Below, in pieces: positions 26,878-35,229 of a stretch of 64,000 bases of DNA. Source of the DNA: Anaerostipes caccae L1-92 (GTDB lineage: Bacteria; Bacillota; Clostridia; Lachnospirales; Lachnospiraceae); assembly GCF_014467075.1 (NCBI RefSeq), contig NZ_AP023027.1, positions 2,545,501 through 2,609,500 on the forward strand, read 5' to 3'. Made by a program: the position numbers and the translations under genes. Position 1 is the first letter of the stretch. Every line of letters starts with the position of its first letter. The notes under the pieces were generated by a model. That model was not told the DNA's origin, ran no database searches, and saw only the letters and a program-made list of their open reading frames with translations.

Positions 26878-27321
26878 TTAGTTTAACTGGTCCTTTACCG
26901 CCTCCAGTGCGTTCTCCACATCTTCCTCAGTAATCTTCTGAGCCGATTTGACCTTTACGACATAGTTCTTATTTTTCACTGTGATTCCGCCGATGGCCTC
27001 ATATGCAGTCTCATCGTTGATCTGCTTGATCACCGGGATAAACTCACTGTCTTTGGCAGACAAGGCCTCGCCGATCTCGTAGGTATGTCCCTTTTCCTCC
27101 AGCGCCATAATCTCCTCTGAGATATGTTCGTCGATATCTTCTTCCAGAATTTCTTTGGAAGTTCCCTCGCACTGTTTGTACTGAACGCTCATATTCTGAA
27201 CAAAAATGCTGTCATCCGCAGCTTTTGTATTCATCCTTCCCTTTACAAAAAAGCATCCGCCCACTGCCAGAACAATCCCCACTGCGGCCAAAAACTTTTT
27301 ATTGAATACCAATTTTCTCAT
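26878..27321 (-). CDS. Small exported or membrane-anchored protein of unknown function
   Basis: 147 residues that I do not recognise. The N-terminus has one hydrophobic helix (FLAAVGIVLAVGGCFFVKG) after basic residues; Cys in VGGCFF is not a good lipobox, so a membrane anchor or uncleaved signal is likely. The remainder is acidic and charged (KEILEEDIDEHISEEIMALEEKG), with a C-terminal EEDVENALEAVKDQL helix. ATG with GGAAGGGAG. It stands alone between pyrC and the sigma-54 regulator, with its own terminator. Confidence 0.75.
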   Translation of the reverse strand: MRKLVFNKKFLAAVGIVLAVGGCFFVKGRMNTKAADDSIFVQNMSVQYKQCEGTSKEILEEDIDEHISEEIMALEEKGHTYEIGEALSAKDSEFIPVIKQINDETAYEAIGGITVKNKNYVVKVKSAQKITEEDVENALEAVKDQLN

Positions 27322-27482
27322 AGTTTCTCCCTTCCTGTTGCCTGATATGATTTAGTATACCAGAAAAGTATGATAAAACTATGCAGAAAATATTACAAAT
27401 TTCTTAGGATAATAAAAAGATCTTCCCCCAGCGGACAACCGACCGTTGATTCTCTTCTACCCGTATATCGATTAGACCCCAT

Positions 27483-28931
27483 TCAATCAGCTTTTCTATT
27501 GGGAACCTGGTATTTGTTTTCTTCGGCATATTGTTTCCGTTTCCTCACAAAGGTCGGCGCTGTCATCCCCAGGCTTAATGCTGCATCCCTCACATTTCCA
27601 AATGTTTTATAAGCCTGTTCCATATACTGAAGTTCAATTCTGTGAAGTTCAGATTTCAGGTCGATGGATGTACTCTTTTCTTTTTTCCGTTTTTTTGCTT
27701 TAAGTGTTCTTTCCCCTGTCTCTACAGGGATACTCTCCGGTCCGATCAGGTCCTCATTGCTGATGATCACAGCCCTCTCAACCAGATTTTTCAATTCCCT
27801 GATATTCCCCGGCCATCGGTATTCCTTCAGCAGTTCCAAAGCCTCAAACGTAAATTCCTTCCGAAATCCGTATTTCTTATTGAGCTGTCCCAAAAAGAGC
27901 CTGGCAAGCGGCTCTATGTCTTTTCTTCTCTCTCTCAAAGGCGGGATGTGGATCGGAAATACCATCAGACGGTAAAACAGGTCTTCCCTGAATGCTTTTT
28001 GTTTCACCATTTCTTCCAGATTCCGGTTTGTGGCCGCAACAATTCTCACATCGATCTTTACCGGCCTGCTCCCTCCGATGCGTTCCACCTCCTGCTCCTG
28101 CAGAACCCGCAGGAACTTGACCTGCATATCAAACGGCAGTTCCCCGATCTCATCGAGAAAAATGGTTCCTTTATCTGCCAGTTCAAACAGACCGAGCTTT
28201 CCGTTTTTACTGGCGCCCGTGAATGCTCCCTTTTCATATCCGAACAATTCACTTTCCAACAGATTGGGAGGAATTGCACCGCAGTTAACTTTGATAAAAC
28301 TTCCGTCTTTCCGCCTGCTGTTCTGATAAATATATCTCGCGAACTCTTCCTTTCCGACTCCGGTCTCCCCAAGCAGCATGACCGTTGCATCCAGCCCGGA
28401 TACTTTGTCTGCCCAGAACAAGGCATCCAGGGTATTTTTATCCTGGGCCACCATACGGCTGCCGAAAAGTTCCCCCTGGACGTGCAGGAGCTTCTGCCGG
28501 AGTTTTTCTTCCTCCTGTTTTTTCCTTCCCATTTCTTCTCTCAGATGATAAATCTCAGTCAGGTCCCTTACATTTGTGACGACCATGATGATCTGCCCTT
28601 CCTTGTCGCAGATCGGGCTGCTTGTTATGACCGCCTTTTTTCCTGTCTTAAACTCCTGCTCCAGGGTCACCACTCTTTTTTCCCTGATAGCCATAAGAGA
28701 ACCGGACACGGAAATTACATTCCCGCGCTCCAGTTCCTCCATGTTTTTCCCGAGCATATCTGCTCTGTCAAGTCCGGTGATCGTCTCATATGCCCGGTTG
28801 ACTTTGATTGTGTTTGCCCTGCCGTCCGTGATATAAATGCCATCGAAGGAATTCTCAATGATAGCATCCAGCCGCTCACTGGCTTCCTGTACATTTGAAA
28901 AAATCTGAGGTTTTTCCTGCTTCCCGTCCAT
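27483..28931 (-). CDS. Sigma-54-dependent transcriptional activator (PAS, AAA+, HTH)
   Basis: 482 residues from the ATG at 28929-28931, which has AAGGAG at good spacing. An N-terminal PAS domain (about 20-130, [28 protein letters not shown]) may sense a small molecule or redox state. The AAA+ core has Walker A GETGVGKE at 188-195 and the sigma-54 contact loop GAFTGA at 235-240, followed by [19 protein letters not shown] and the arginine-finger region. The C-terminal helix-turn-helix is about 440-475 ([23 protein letters not shown]), less Fis-like than usual. No receiver domain. A perfect -24/-12 promoter about 630 bp away, before the dehydratase gene, makes that gene the obvious target. Confidence 0.94.
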   Translation of the reverse strand: MDGKQEKPQIFSNVQEASERLDAIIENSFDGIYITDGRANTIKVNRAYETITGLDRADMLGKNMEELERGNVISVSGSLMAIREKRVVTLEQEFKTGKKAVITSSPICDKEGQIIMVVTNVRDLTEIYHLREEMGRKKQEEEKLRQKLLHVQGELFGSRMVAQDKNTLDALFWADKVSGLDATVMLLGETGVGKEEFARYIYQNSRRKDGSFIKVNCGAIPPNLLESELFGYEKGAFTGASKNGKLGLFELADKGTIFLDEIGELPFDMQVKFLRVLQEQEVERIGGSRPVKIDVRIVAATNRNLEEMVKQKAFREDLFYRLMVFPIHIPPLRERRKDIEPLARLFLGQLNKKYGFRKEFTFEALELLKEYRWPGNIRELKNLVERAVIISNEDLIGPESIPVETGERTLKAKKRKKEKSTSIDLKSELHRIELQYMEQAYKTFGNVRDAALSLGMTAPTFVRKRKQYAEENKYQVPNRKAD

Positions 28932-29047
28932 TCTCTCTCCTTCTCTCAAAAGAATCATTCGTTGGTTTTATTTTAACACACCGGGCAGTTTCGTCCAAGT
29001 TTACGCGGCTCATTTGTTTCATATATGGAACAGACAGTGTTTTATCC

Positions 29048-29347
29048 CTATCCGCATGGCACCCCCTGCTTTCCCGAATGGCTCATCAGTTTTTTTGCCA
29101 TTTCGATAAGGTCATCACTTACCTCATTCACCAGCACTACATCCTTTACCTCAGGTATTTTCTTTTTCACCGCTTCTGCAATCAATTCTTCGGTTGTCAG
29201 TGCTGCGGATGGACATCCGCAGCACTGTCCTGTCAGGCGGACTTTCAAAATACCTTCTTTATATTCTGATATCCGGACATTTCCTTCATGTTCGAGCAAA
29301 TATGGACGCACATCTTCTTCCAGCACCTTCTCTATTTCCCTTAACAT
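29048..29347 (-). CDS. NifU C-terminal-domain iron-sulfur carrier
   Basis: 99 residues from the ATG at 29345-29347, which has AGGAGGTGA upstream. It is a stand-alone NifU_C/Nfu domain: VLEEDVRPYLLEHEGNVRI at the start and the Fe-S ligand motif CCGCPSA in the middle (the usual CxxC). Nfu proteins carry and transfer [4Fe-4S] clusters. It lies between the sigma-54 activator and the divergent [4Fe-4S] dehydratase gene, so a role in maturing that enzyme is an attractive inference. Confidence 0.92.
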   Translation of the reverse strand: MLREIEKVLEEDVRPYLLEHEGNVRISEYKEGILKVRLTGQCCGCPSAALTTEELIAEAVKKKIPEVKDVVLVNEVSDDLIEMAKKLMSHSGKQGVPCG

Positions 29348-29650
29348 CACAATCACCTCCTGATATTTATATATAGCAAATACCATGCCAACCGGCATCT
29401 CCTGCTTTTATGCACAATCTCCCAACGATTGTTCCAAAAATAAAATAATCACTGTTTTTCGTTCCATTTCTTGAACATAAAAATATGTTAGCTTACAGAA
29501 AAACAGACATAATCTCCGTCAGATATATACCCAGCGATAGCTTTTCAGTTTTCCCAAAAACTTGGCACACGTTTTGCTTAATACTCTTATGTCAAACTTA
29601 TTTTCGGGAGCAGAAAGCTTCCGCCGTTTATGAAAGGAAGGTAAGATCGT
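29348..29650. promoter_or_regulatory. Divergent control region of the Nfu and dehydratase genes
   Basis: 303 bp without a gene. Besides the sigma-54 promoter at 29562-29579 it holds inverted repeats that could bind the activator: ACAATC-N7-GATTGT (29415-29433), GTTC-N8-GAAC (29461-29476) and the direct repeat GTTCCA (29432-29437 and 29461-29466). These lie 90-150 bp upstream of the promoter, the usual range for enhancer sites. Confidence 0.5.
29562..29579 (+). promoter_or_regulatory. Sigma-54 (-24/-12) promoter of the dehydratase gene
   Basis: TTGGCAC-ACGTT-TTGCTT matches the TGGCAC-N5-TTGC consensus exactly; GG at 29564-29565 and GC at 29576-29577 are 12 nt apart as required. It lies about 70 nt before the ATG at 29651. 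Confidence 0.88.
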
Positions 29651-31105
29651 ATGGCTTTAATGACAGGAAACGAATACGTGGAAAGCATGAGTAAACTGAA
29701 TCTTCAGGTTTATATGTTTGGGGAAAAAATTGAACATCCGGTGGATAATCCGATTTTAAGGCCGTCCCTGAATTCTGTAAAAGCGACTTATGACCTGGCA
29801 CAGATGCCGGAATATGAGGATCTGATGACTGCAGTATCTTCTGAAACAGGAGAAAAGATCAACCGCTTTACCCATATCCATCAAAGTGCCGGGGATTTGA
29901 TTAAAAAAGTGAAGATGCAGAGGCTGTGCGGCCAAAAAACCGCTGCCTGTTTCCAGCGCTGTGTAGGTATGGATGCGTTTAATGCAGTTTACAGTACTAC
30001 ATATGAGGTGGATGAAAAATACGGCACCAGCTACCACGAAAACTTTAAAAACTTCTTAAAATATGCACAGGAAAAGGATCTGACCACTGACGGCGCCATG
30101 ACAGATCCAAAAGGTGACCGCTCCCTTGCTCCTCATGCTCAGGCTGATCCTGACCTTTTTCTGCATGTCGTGGAACGCCGGCCTGACGGGATCGTCGTCC
30201 GTGGAGCCAAAGCTCATCAAACCGGCATTATCAACTCACATGAAGTGTTGGTCATGCCTACCATTGCCATGGGCGAAGATGACAAAGACTATGCAGTTTC
30301 TTTTACAGTGCCGACAGACTCTGATGGCATTTTTATGATTGTCGGACGACAGTCCTGTGATACAAGAAAATTAGAAGGCTCTCAAATGGATGTAGGAAAT
30401 TCCGAATACGGAGGAATGGAAGCTCTGGTTGTGTTTGATAATGTCTTTGTGCCAAACGACCGTATTTTCTTAAATGGGGAATATGATTTTGCCGGGGTTC
30501 TGGTGGAGCGTTTTGCCGGATACCACAGACAGTCCTACGGCGGATGTAAAGTTGGTGTTGGTGATGTCCTGATCGGTGCGTCTGCAGCTGCAGCAGAATA
30601 CAATGGAGCGGGACGTGCCTCCCATGTAAAAGACAAGCTGATCGAAATGACCCATTTAAACGAAACCCTGTACTGCTGCGGCATCGCATGTTCTGCCGAA
30701 GGTGCGGCCACCAGATCCGGAAACTATCTGATCGATCTGCTTCTGGCCAATGTATGTAAACAGAATGTTACCCGCTTTCCATATGAAATCGCACGTCTTG
30801 CAGAAGATATCGCAGGAGGTCTGATGGTTACCGCTCCTTCCGAAAAAGATCTGAAAGATCCGAAGCTGGGCGCTTATGTTGAAAAGTATCTCCACGGAGT
30901 GTCAGGCGTCTCCACAGAAAACAGACTTCGCATCATGAGGCTGATTGAAAATCTGACTCTTGGAAGCGCAGCCGTCGGATACCGTACAGAATCCATGCAC
31001 GGTGCCGGGTCACCGCAGGCACAGCGGATCATGATCGCACGCCAGAGTAATCTCACTATGAAGAAAAAAATGGCTAAAGAGATCGCCAAAATAAAAGAAG
31101 AATAG
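29651..31105 (+). CDS. abfD: 4-hydroxybutyryl-CoA dehydratase / vinylacetyl-CoA isomerase
   Basis: FAD- and [4Fe-4S]-dependent enzyme that dehydrates 4-hydroxybutyryl-CoA to crotonyl-CoA, feeding GABA, succinate or 4-hydroxybutyrate into butyrate formation. It has 484 residues and matches the clostridial AbfD pattern throughout: KMQRLCGQKTAACFQRCVGMDAFNA, GAMTDPKGDR, RGAKAHQTGIINSHE, FAGYHRQSYGGCKVGVGD. The cluster ligands fit Cys100, Cys104, His292 and Cys299. It belongs to the 4-hydroxyphenylacetate 3-hydroxylase fold family, but the iron-sulfur ligands separate it from flavin hydroxylases. ATG after GGAAGG. The other pathway genes (CoA transferase, 4-hydroxybutyrate dehydrogenase) are not in the window. 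Confidence 0.96.
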   Translation: MALMTGNEYVESMSKLNLQVYMFGEKIEHPVDNPILRPSLNSVKATYDLAQMPEYEDLMTAVSSETGEKINRFTHIHQSAGDLIKKVKMQRLCGQKTAACFQRCVGMDAFNAVYSTTYEVDEKYGTSYHENFKNFLKYAQEKDLTTDGAMTDPKGDRSLAPHAQADPDLFLHVVERRPDGIVVRGAKAHQTGIINSHEVLVMPTIAMGEDDKDYAVSFTVPTDSDGIFMIVGRQSCDTRKLEGSQMDVGNSEYGGMEALVVFDNVFVPNDRIFLNGEYDFAGVLVERFAGYHRQSYGGCKVGVGDVLIGASAAAAEYNGAGRASHVKDKLIEMTHLNETLYCCGIACSAEGAATRSGNYLIDLLLANVCKQNVTRFPYEIARLAEDIAGGLMVTAPSEKDLKDPKLGAYVEKYLHGVSGVSTENRLRIMRLIENLTLGSAAVGYRTESMHGAGSPQAQRIMIARQSNLTMKKKMAKEIAKIKEE

Positions 31106-31158
31106 AAAACAATCGTTGGATAGCCCCCTTTGTTCGATGGATGCTTCTCCTATAAAAT

Positions 31159-31229
31159 TTATGTCCATTTTCCACATGATTAGAGTGAGGCATTCTAAGA
31201 GCCGAACGGAAATCATGTGGAAAATGTCA
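31159..31229. repeat. 71-bp nested palindromic repeat, copy 2
   Basis: Perfect 16-bp arms CATTTTCCACATGATT (31166-31181) and AATCATGTGGAAAATG (31211-31226), with a 29-nt loop matching copy 1 at all but its first base. Its right end supplies the TGA stop codon (31229-31227, minus) of the neighbouring TIGR04076 gene. Confidence 0.9.
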
Positions 31230-31547
31230 CTCTTCCTCTTGTGTCGTCTCCAGCTTAAAGATTACCGGGCGCAGCCCGTCATTGCAGCTGCATATGGCAG
31301 TGCCCGGCTTTCTGATCCAGTCTCCGTAATAGAACACTTCATTTCCCGCTCCATGGGCCAGTGCAAATACATACTGGTAAATAGCCTTCCATGCCTCATC
31401 GCAGAGTCCTTCCGGTTTTGCATAGTCGGCGTAAAACACTTGACCCTCCCTGTGAAAAGGACATGCTGCAAGCCCTTCTGTACCGTACTCGGCAGCCAGG
31501 TCCTCATTAAACATGGTTCTCAGGACTGTAATTTTTACTTTTTTCAT
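31227..31547 (-). CDS. TIGR04076 family protein
   Basis: 106 residues. The family pattern is visible: KITVLRTMFNEDLAAEYG, four cysteines in ACPFHREGQVF, EGLCDEAW and AICSCNDGLRPVIFKL. The cysteines suggest a metal or redox role, but no function is established. ATG with AGGAAGGAG. The end of the gene lies in the 71-bp repeat, which provides the stop codon and probably the acidic C-terminal end context. Divergent from the Crp/Fnr gene. Confidence 0.88.
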   Translation of the reverse strand: MKKVKITVLRTMFNEDLAAEYGTEGLAACPFHREGQVFYADYAKPEGLCDEAWKAIYQYVFALAHGAGNEVFYYGDWIRKPGTAICSCNDGLRPVIFKLETTQEEE

Positions 31548-31572
31548 TTTTTAATCTCCTTCCTTTTGACTC

Positions 31573-31612
31573 ATCAATCATTTTTGATACATTAGCAAAA
31601 AAGTGTTAAAAT
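31573..31612 (+). promoter_or_regulatory. Promoter of the Crp/Fnr-family gene with a palindromic operator
   Basis: TTGATA (31584-31589), 17 nt, TAAAAT (31607-31612). The inverted repeat ATCAA-N6-TTGAT (31573-31588) overlaps the -35 and could be the binding site of the encoded regulator. Confidence 0.6.
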
Positions 31613-31646
31613 AAAAAAACCACTTTGAGCAAAAGGAGGTCTTCGT

Positions 31647-32318
31647 ATGCTTACCCCTCGGTACTTTTTTGCCAATGATTTCAAACAGTTTTACAGTTAC
31701 TTTCTCACTCAGCCTCATAAAAAACGTTTCTTTCGAAAGGGTGAATTTCTGTGGGAGAGCGGCGAACCCTTCCAAAGAATTCATTACATAATCTCAGGCG
31801 CTGCCCAAAACTATATGGAACACGAAAACGGCCACAGGAAAATTATATCCTTCCACGGGGAGGGTACCGTGTTCCCTGGTTATCACCAGCATGACTATAA
31901 AATTGAACAATCTCTCATAACTACAGCCGTTTCGGATATGAACGTTCTGGAATTTACAAAAGAGCAATTCCGGCAGATGTTTGAGACAAATCCTCAGCTG
32001 AGCGCCAATATTGTAGATTGGTATTCCACGTATGTAAATCGTCTGCTCTATGAAACAGCACATCAGGAATACAACAGTTCCTTAACCCGCCTGTGCAATC
32101 TGCTTTACCTGCTCACAGGAAACGAGACGGATCATCCGGATCTGTACATCGACATGACGCAGGATGATCTTTCCGATCTTCTTGGAATCAGTCGTATCCA
32201 TGTAACCCGCGGTCTTTCACAGCTCCGGGAGCAGGAAATTATTCTCACCCGCCGGAAACAGATAGAGATCAGGGATCTGCCTGCACTAACGGAATACTGT
32301 TCGCTGGAAACTCTTTGA
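31647..32318 (+). CDS. Crp/Fnr family transcriptional regulator
   Basis: 223 residues. An N-terminal cyclic-nucleotide-binding-like beta barrel (about 20-120: FRKGEFLWESGEPFQRIHYIISGAAQ) and a C-terminal winged helix (MTQDDLSDLLGISRIHVTRGLSQLREQEII, about 170-200). The N-terminal cysteines of Fnr are absent, so it is not an Fe-S oxygen sensor. The cNMP phosphate-binding Arg-Ser pair is not evident, so the effector is unknown. ATG with AAAGGAGG. Divergent from the TIGR04076 gene and followed by a GNAT gene. Confidence 0.92.
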   Translation: MLTPRYFFANDFKQFYSYFLTQPHKKRFFRKGEFLWESGEPFQRIHYIISGAAQNYMEHENGHRKIISFHGEGTVFPGYHQHDYKIEQSLITTAVSDMNVLEFTKEQFRQMFETNPQLSANIVDWYSTYVNRLLYETAHQEYNSSLTRLCNLLYLLTGNETDHPDLYIDMTQDDLSDLLGISRIHVTRGLSQLREQEIILTRRKQIEIRDLPALTEYCSLETL

Positions 32319-32421
32319 ACCGGCCGGACTGTATCTAGAATTATAAATTCATCCCCATGATTTGTCTGCATCAAAAGATACACAAAACCAAATTTATTAC
32401 TTTTTAAAGGGAAAGGAATCT

Positions 32422-32910
32422 ATGATGAAAATCCAGAAATCCAGAATCGAACAGCTGAATGAAATCATGGCTCTCTATTCTGGTGCCAGGCTATTTATGA
32501 AACAGCACGGAAACCCGGATCAATGTGGAGAACATTATCCGGAAGAGTCCATGATCCGCATGGATATAGAAGCTGGAAATAGTTATGTATGCATAGAAAA
32601 CGAACAAATACAAGCTGTCTTTTTTTATAAAATGGGGCAAGATTTTTCTTATAAAAAAATTTATGACGGTAAATGGAGAAATGAAAGCCCTTACGGTGTT
32701 GTACACAGACTTGCTTCCAAAACAACACAGAAAGGATGCGCTTCTTTTTGTCTTTCCTGGGCTCTGGAACAGTGCGGAAATTTAAAGATCGATACCCACC
32801 GTGACAACAAGGTCATGCAGAATCTGCTCAAAAAAAATGGTTTCTCATACTGTGGGATCATCTGTCTGAACGACGGCAGTGAACGTCTGGCGTATCAAAA
32901 ATCCATGTAA
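32422..32910 (+). CDS. GNAT-family N-acetyltransferase
   Basis: 162 residues from the ATG at 32422 (MMKIQKSRIEQLNEIMALYSGAR), preceded by GGGAAAGG. GNAT features: the early YSGARLFMKQHGNPDQCGEHYP, a central strand SYVCIENEQIQAVFFYK, and a late IDTHRDNKVMQNLLKKNGFSYCGIICL, matching the acyl-CoA region and the last GNAT motif. Substrate unknown. A slightly longer product from an upstream ATG at 32362 has no ribosome site. Confidence 0.87.
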   Translation: MMKIQKSRIEQLNEIMALYSGARLFMKQHGNPDQCGEHYPEESMIRMDIEAGNSYVCIENEQIQAVFFYKMGQDFSYKKIYDGKWRNESPYGVVHRLASKTTQKGCASFCLSWALEQCGNLKIDTHRDNKVMQNLLKKNGFSYCGIICLNDGSERLAYQKSM

Positions 32911-32952
32911 GTTGATTCCTGCATGATCGTGCAGAATCCATATTGACAGAAT

Positions 32953-32987
32953 AGAAAAACCGGCTGGATAACAAATCCCGCCGGTCC
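32953..32987. terminator. Hairpin between the GNAT gene and glyS
   Basis: ACCGGC and GCCGGT pair around a 15-nt loop (32959-32985). An A run on the left gives a T run for the minus-strand glyS transcript; the plus-strand tail CCAATTATTT is weaker. Confidence 0.65.
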
Positions 32988-33003
32988 AATTATTTGATAG
33001 TTT

Positions 33004-34395
33004 TTAATAGTCAAATTTCTTCTCAAAGTATTCTTTCAGATCTTCGATCTTCACCCGTTCCTGTTCCATTGTATCACGGTCTCTGACGGTTACTGCTCCG
33101 TCTTCTTCAGAATCGAAATCGTATGTCACACAGAACGGTGTTCCGATCTCGTCCTGTCTTCTGTATCTCTTTCCGATATTTCCGCGCTCATCGTACTCAC
33201 AGTTGTAGTATTTCGCAAGCGTCTCATAAACTTTCCCTGCCCCCTCAGCTAATTTCTTGGACAGAGGAAGCACCCCGATCTTCACCGGTGCGATAGCCGG
33301 ATGGAAACGAAGAACGGTACGTTTGTCTCCGCCTTCCAGTTCTTCTTCATCATAAGCGGCACATAAGAACGCAAGGGTCACACGGTCGGCTCCAAGAGAC
33401 GGCTCGATTACATATGGAATGTAGCGCTCTTTCTTTTCATCGTCAAAGTAAGTCAGATCTTCCCCTGAAGTATTCTGATGCTGTGTCAGGTCATAGTCTG
33501 TACGGTCAGCAATTCCCCACAGCTCTCCCCATCCGAATGGGAATAAAAACTCGATATCTGAAGTTGCCTTGGAGTAGAAAGACAGTTCTTCTTTTCCATG
33601 GTCACGGACTCTCATCTGGTCATCGGTGATGCCCAGTGTCTTTAACCAGTTGATACAGAAATCTTTCCAGTAAGCAAACCACTCAAGGTCTGTATCCGGC
33701 TCACAGAAAAATTCCAGCTCCATCTGCTCAAACTCTCTTGTACGGAACGTAAAGTTTCCAGGAGTGATCTCGTTTCTGAAAGATTTTCCGACCTGTCCGA
33801 TACCGAACGGGATCTTCTTCCTGGATGTCCTCTGCACATTTTTAAAGTTGACGAAAATACCCTGAGCTGTTTCCGGCCGCAGGTAAACTGTATTTTTCGC
33901 ATCTTCTGTCACACCCTGGAATGTCTTGAACATCAGGTTGAACTCACGGATATCCGTAAAATTTTTCTTTCCGCAGGACGGGCATACGATGTCATGATCA
34001 TTGATAAAATCCACCATCTCTTCTTTGGTCCATCCGTCCACAGAGCCGCCCTCAATCTCCATGCCGTGTTCATCCATATAATCTTCGATGATCTTATCTG
34101 CGCGGAAACGTTCGTGGCACTCTTTACAGTCCATCAAAGGGTCGGAAAACCCGCCCAGATGTCCGGAAGCAACCCAGGTCTGCGGATTCATAAGTATCGC
34201 ACAGTCCACACCTACATTATACGGGCTTTCCTGAATAAATTTCTTCCACCATGCTTTTTTTACATTGTTTTTAAGCTCCACGCCAAGATTTCCATAATCC
34301 CATGTATTTGCCAATCCGCCGTAAATCTCAGATCCGCTGTACACAAAACCTCTGGCTTTTGCTAAATTTACGATTTTCTCCATTGTTAATTCCAT
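33004..34395 (-). CDS. glyS: Glycyl-tRNA synthetase, single-chain (alpha2) type
   Basis: Class II enzyme that charges tRNA(Gly). It has 463 residues, the eukaryote/Bacilli-like dimeric type rather than the alpha2beta2 form. Motifs: [21 protein letters not shown], motif 2 [21 protein letters not shown], motif 3 [10 protein letters not shown], and a C-terminal anticodon domain ([18 protein letters not shown]). ATG with GAGGT. Own promoter at 34440-34468. Confidence 0.98.
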   Translation of the reverse strand: MELTMEKIVNLAKARGFVYSGSEIYGGLANTWDYGNLGVELKNNVKKAWWKKFIQESPYNVGVDCAILMNPQTWVASGHLGGFSDPLMDCKECHERFRADKIIEDYMDEHGMEIEGGSVDGWTKEEMVDFINDHDIVCPSCGKKNFTDIREFNLMFKTFQGVTEDAKNTVYLRPETAQGIFVNFKNVQRTSRKKIPFGIGQVGKSFRNEITPGNFTFRTREFEQMELEFFCEPDTDLEWFAYWKDFCINWLKTLGITDDQMRVRDHGKEELSFYSKATSDIEFLFPFGWGELWGIADRTDYDLTQHQNTSGEDLTYFDDEKKERYIPYVIEPSLGADRVTLAFLCAAYDEEELEGGDKRTVLRFHPAIAPVKIGVLPLSKKLAEGAGKVYETLAKYYNCEYDERGNIGKRYRRQDEIGTPFCVTYDFDSEEDGAVTVRDRDTMEQERVKIEDLKEYFEKKFDY

Positions 34396-34439
34396 ATTGT
34401 TTCTACCTCACCGTTTCTTCATTTCCTATAATCTGTTCT

Positions 34440-34468
34440 ATTGTAGCGTGTAACCCCTCTTTTTTCAA
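34440..34468 (-). promoter_or_regulatory. Promoter of glyS
   Basis: On the minus strand TTGAAA (34468-34463), 17 nt, TACAAT (34445-34440), about 45 nt before the start. I saw no T-box leader. Confidence 0.75.
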
Positions 34469-34485
34469 GAGATAAGCTAAAAAAG

Positions 34486-35226
34486 TCAAAGCAGTTCCAA
34501 AAAATCCAGAGACTTGAAATGATGGCTGACATACTGTTTTAAAAATGACTCGCTGACAGAATCAAGTTCCTTCAAAACTTCCTTAGAAACCCTGAACGTA
34601 TACAGCTTCTCCGGGGGACTGCTTAAAATAAACTGAAGCGTATATACCGCAGATCCGGATATATGTACCGCTCTTCCTCCGGATTTTCTGCAGTTTGAGC
34701 AGAGAATCCCTCCCGCACTGCTGTCAAAACAGCTGAGGTCCTCTGTGCTGCCGCACTGTGTACAGCAAAAGACTTCCATTCCCTGTCCGTAGAGAGCCAT
34801 GAGTTTAATTTCAAACACTCTGCGTATGAGCTTCGGATCTATGGTCTTTTTTTCAAGTGCTCTAAGACTCAGGTAAAGAAGCTTCAGAATCTCTTTTTCA
34901 TCATTGTTTTCTCTTGTAAGATAAGATGCAAATTCACAAAAATAACTGCCATAGGAAACCAAAAGAAGATCTTCCTTGACGCCCTCAAAATAATGGCCTA
35001 CATCTGCCCACATGAGATTAAAGGAGCTTCTTCCTTCATACAGTGAAAACTCTCCGAATGTCAGAGGCTGACAGGCCGCGGCATATGGACTGGTGGCTTT
35101 TTTCGCCCCTCTCGCAAACGCCGTGATCCTTCCTCGTTCCTTTGTGAGAAGCGTGACTCTCTTATCAAATTCTCCGATATTTCCGGCGTTCAGTACCAGA
35201 CCGGTTACTTTGATCTCCTGACCCAT
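34486..35226 (-). CDS. recO: DNA repair protein RecO
   Basis: Recombination mediator that loads RecA on SSB-coated DNA. It has 246 residues. An N-terminal OB fold (EIKVTGLVLNAGNIGEFDKRVTLLTKERGRI), then a helical domain and a zinc site with cysteines in FCCTQCGSTEDLSCFD and GILCSNCRKSGG. It starts 3 nt after the era stop; era-recO is a standard pair in Firmicutes. Confidence 0.95.
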   Translation of the reverse strand: MGQEIKVTGLVLNAGNIGEFDKRVTLLTKERGRITAFARGAKKATSPYAAACQPLTFGEFSLYEGRSSFNLMWADVGHYFEGVKEDLLLVSYGSYFCEFASYLTRENNDEKEILKLLYLSLRALEKKTIDPKLIRRVFEIKLMALYGQGMEVFCCTQCGSTEDLSCFDSSAGGILCSNCRKSGGRAVHISGSAVYTLQFILSSPPEKLYTFRVSKEVLKELDSVSESFLKQYVSHHFKSLDFLELL

Positions 35227-35229
35227 TTT

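Noticed and set aside
29651..31105. 4-hydroxyphenylacetate 3-monooxygenase as the product
   Set aside because: Same fold family, but the Cys/Cys/His/Cys cluster ligands and the whole sequence pattern match 4-hydroxybutyryl-CoA dehydratase.
29423..31118. 11-bp inverted pair CCAACGATTGT / ACAATCGTTGG flanking abfD
   Set aside because: An exact 11-mer match over this distance is not far from chance, and no other feature supports transposon ends.
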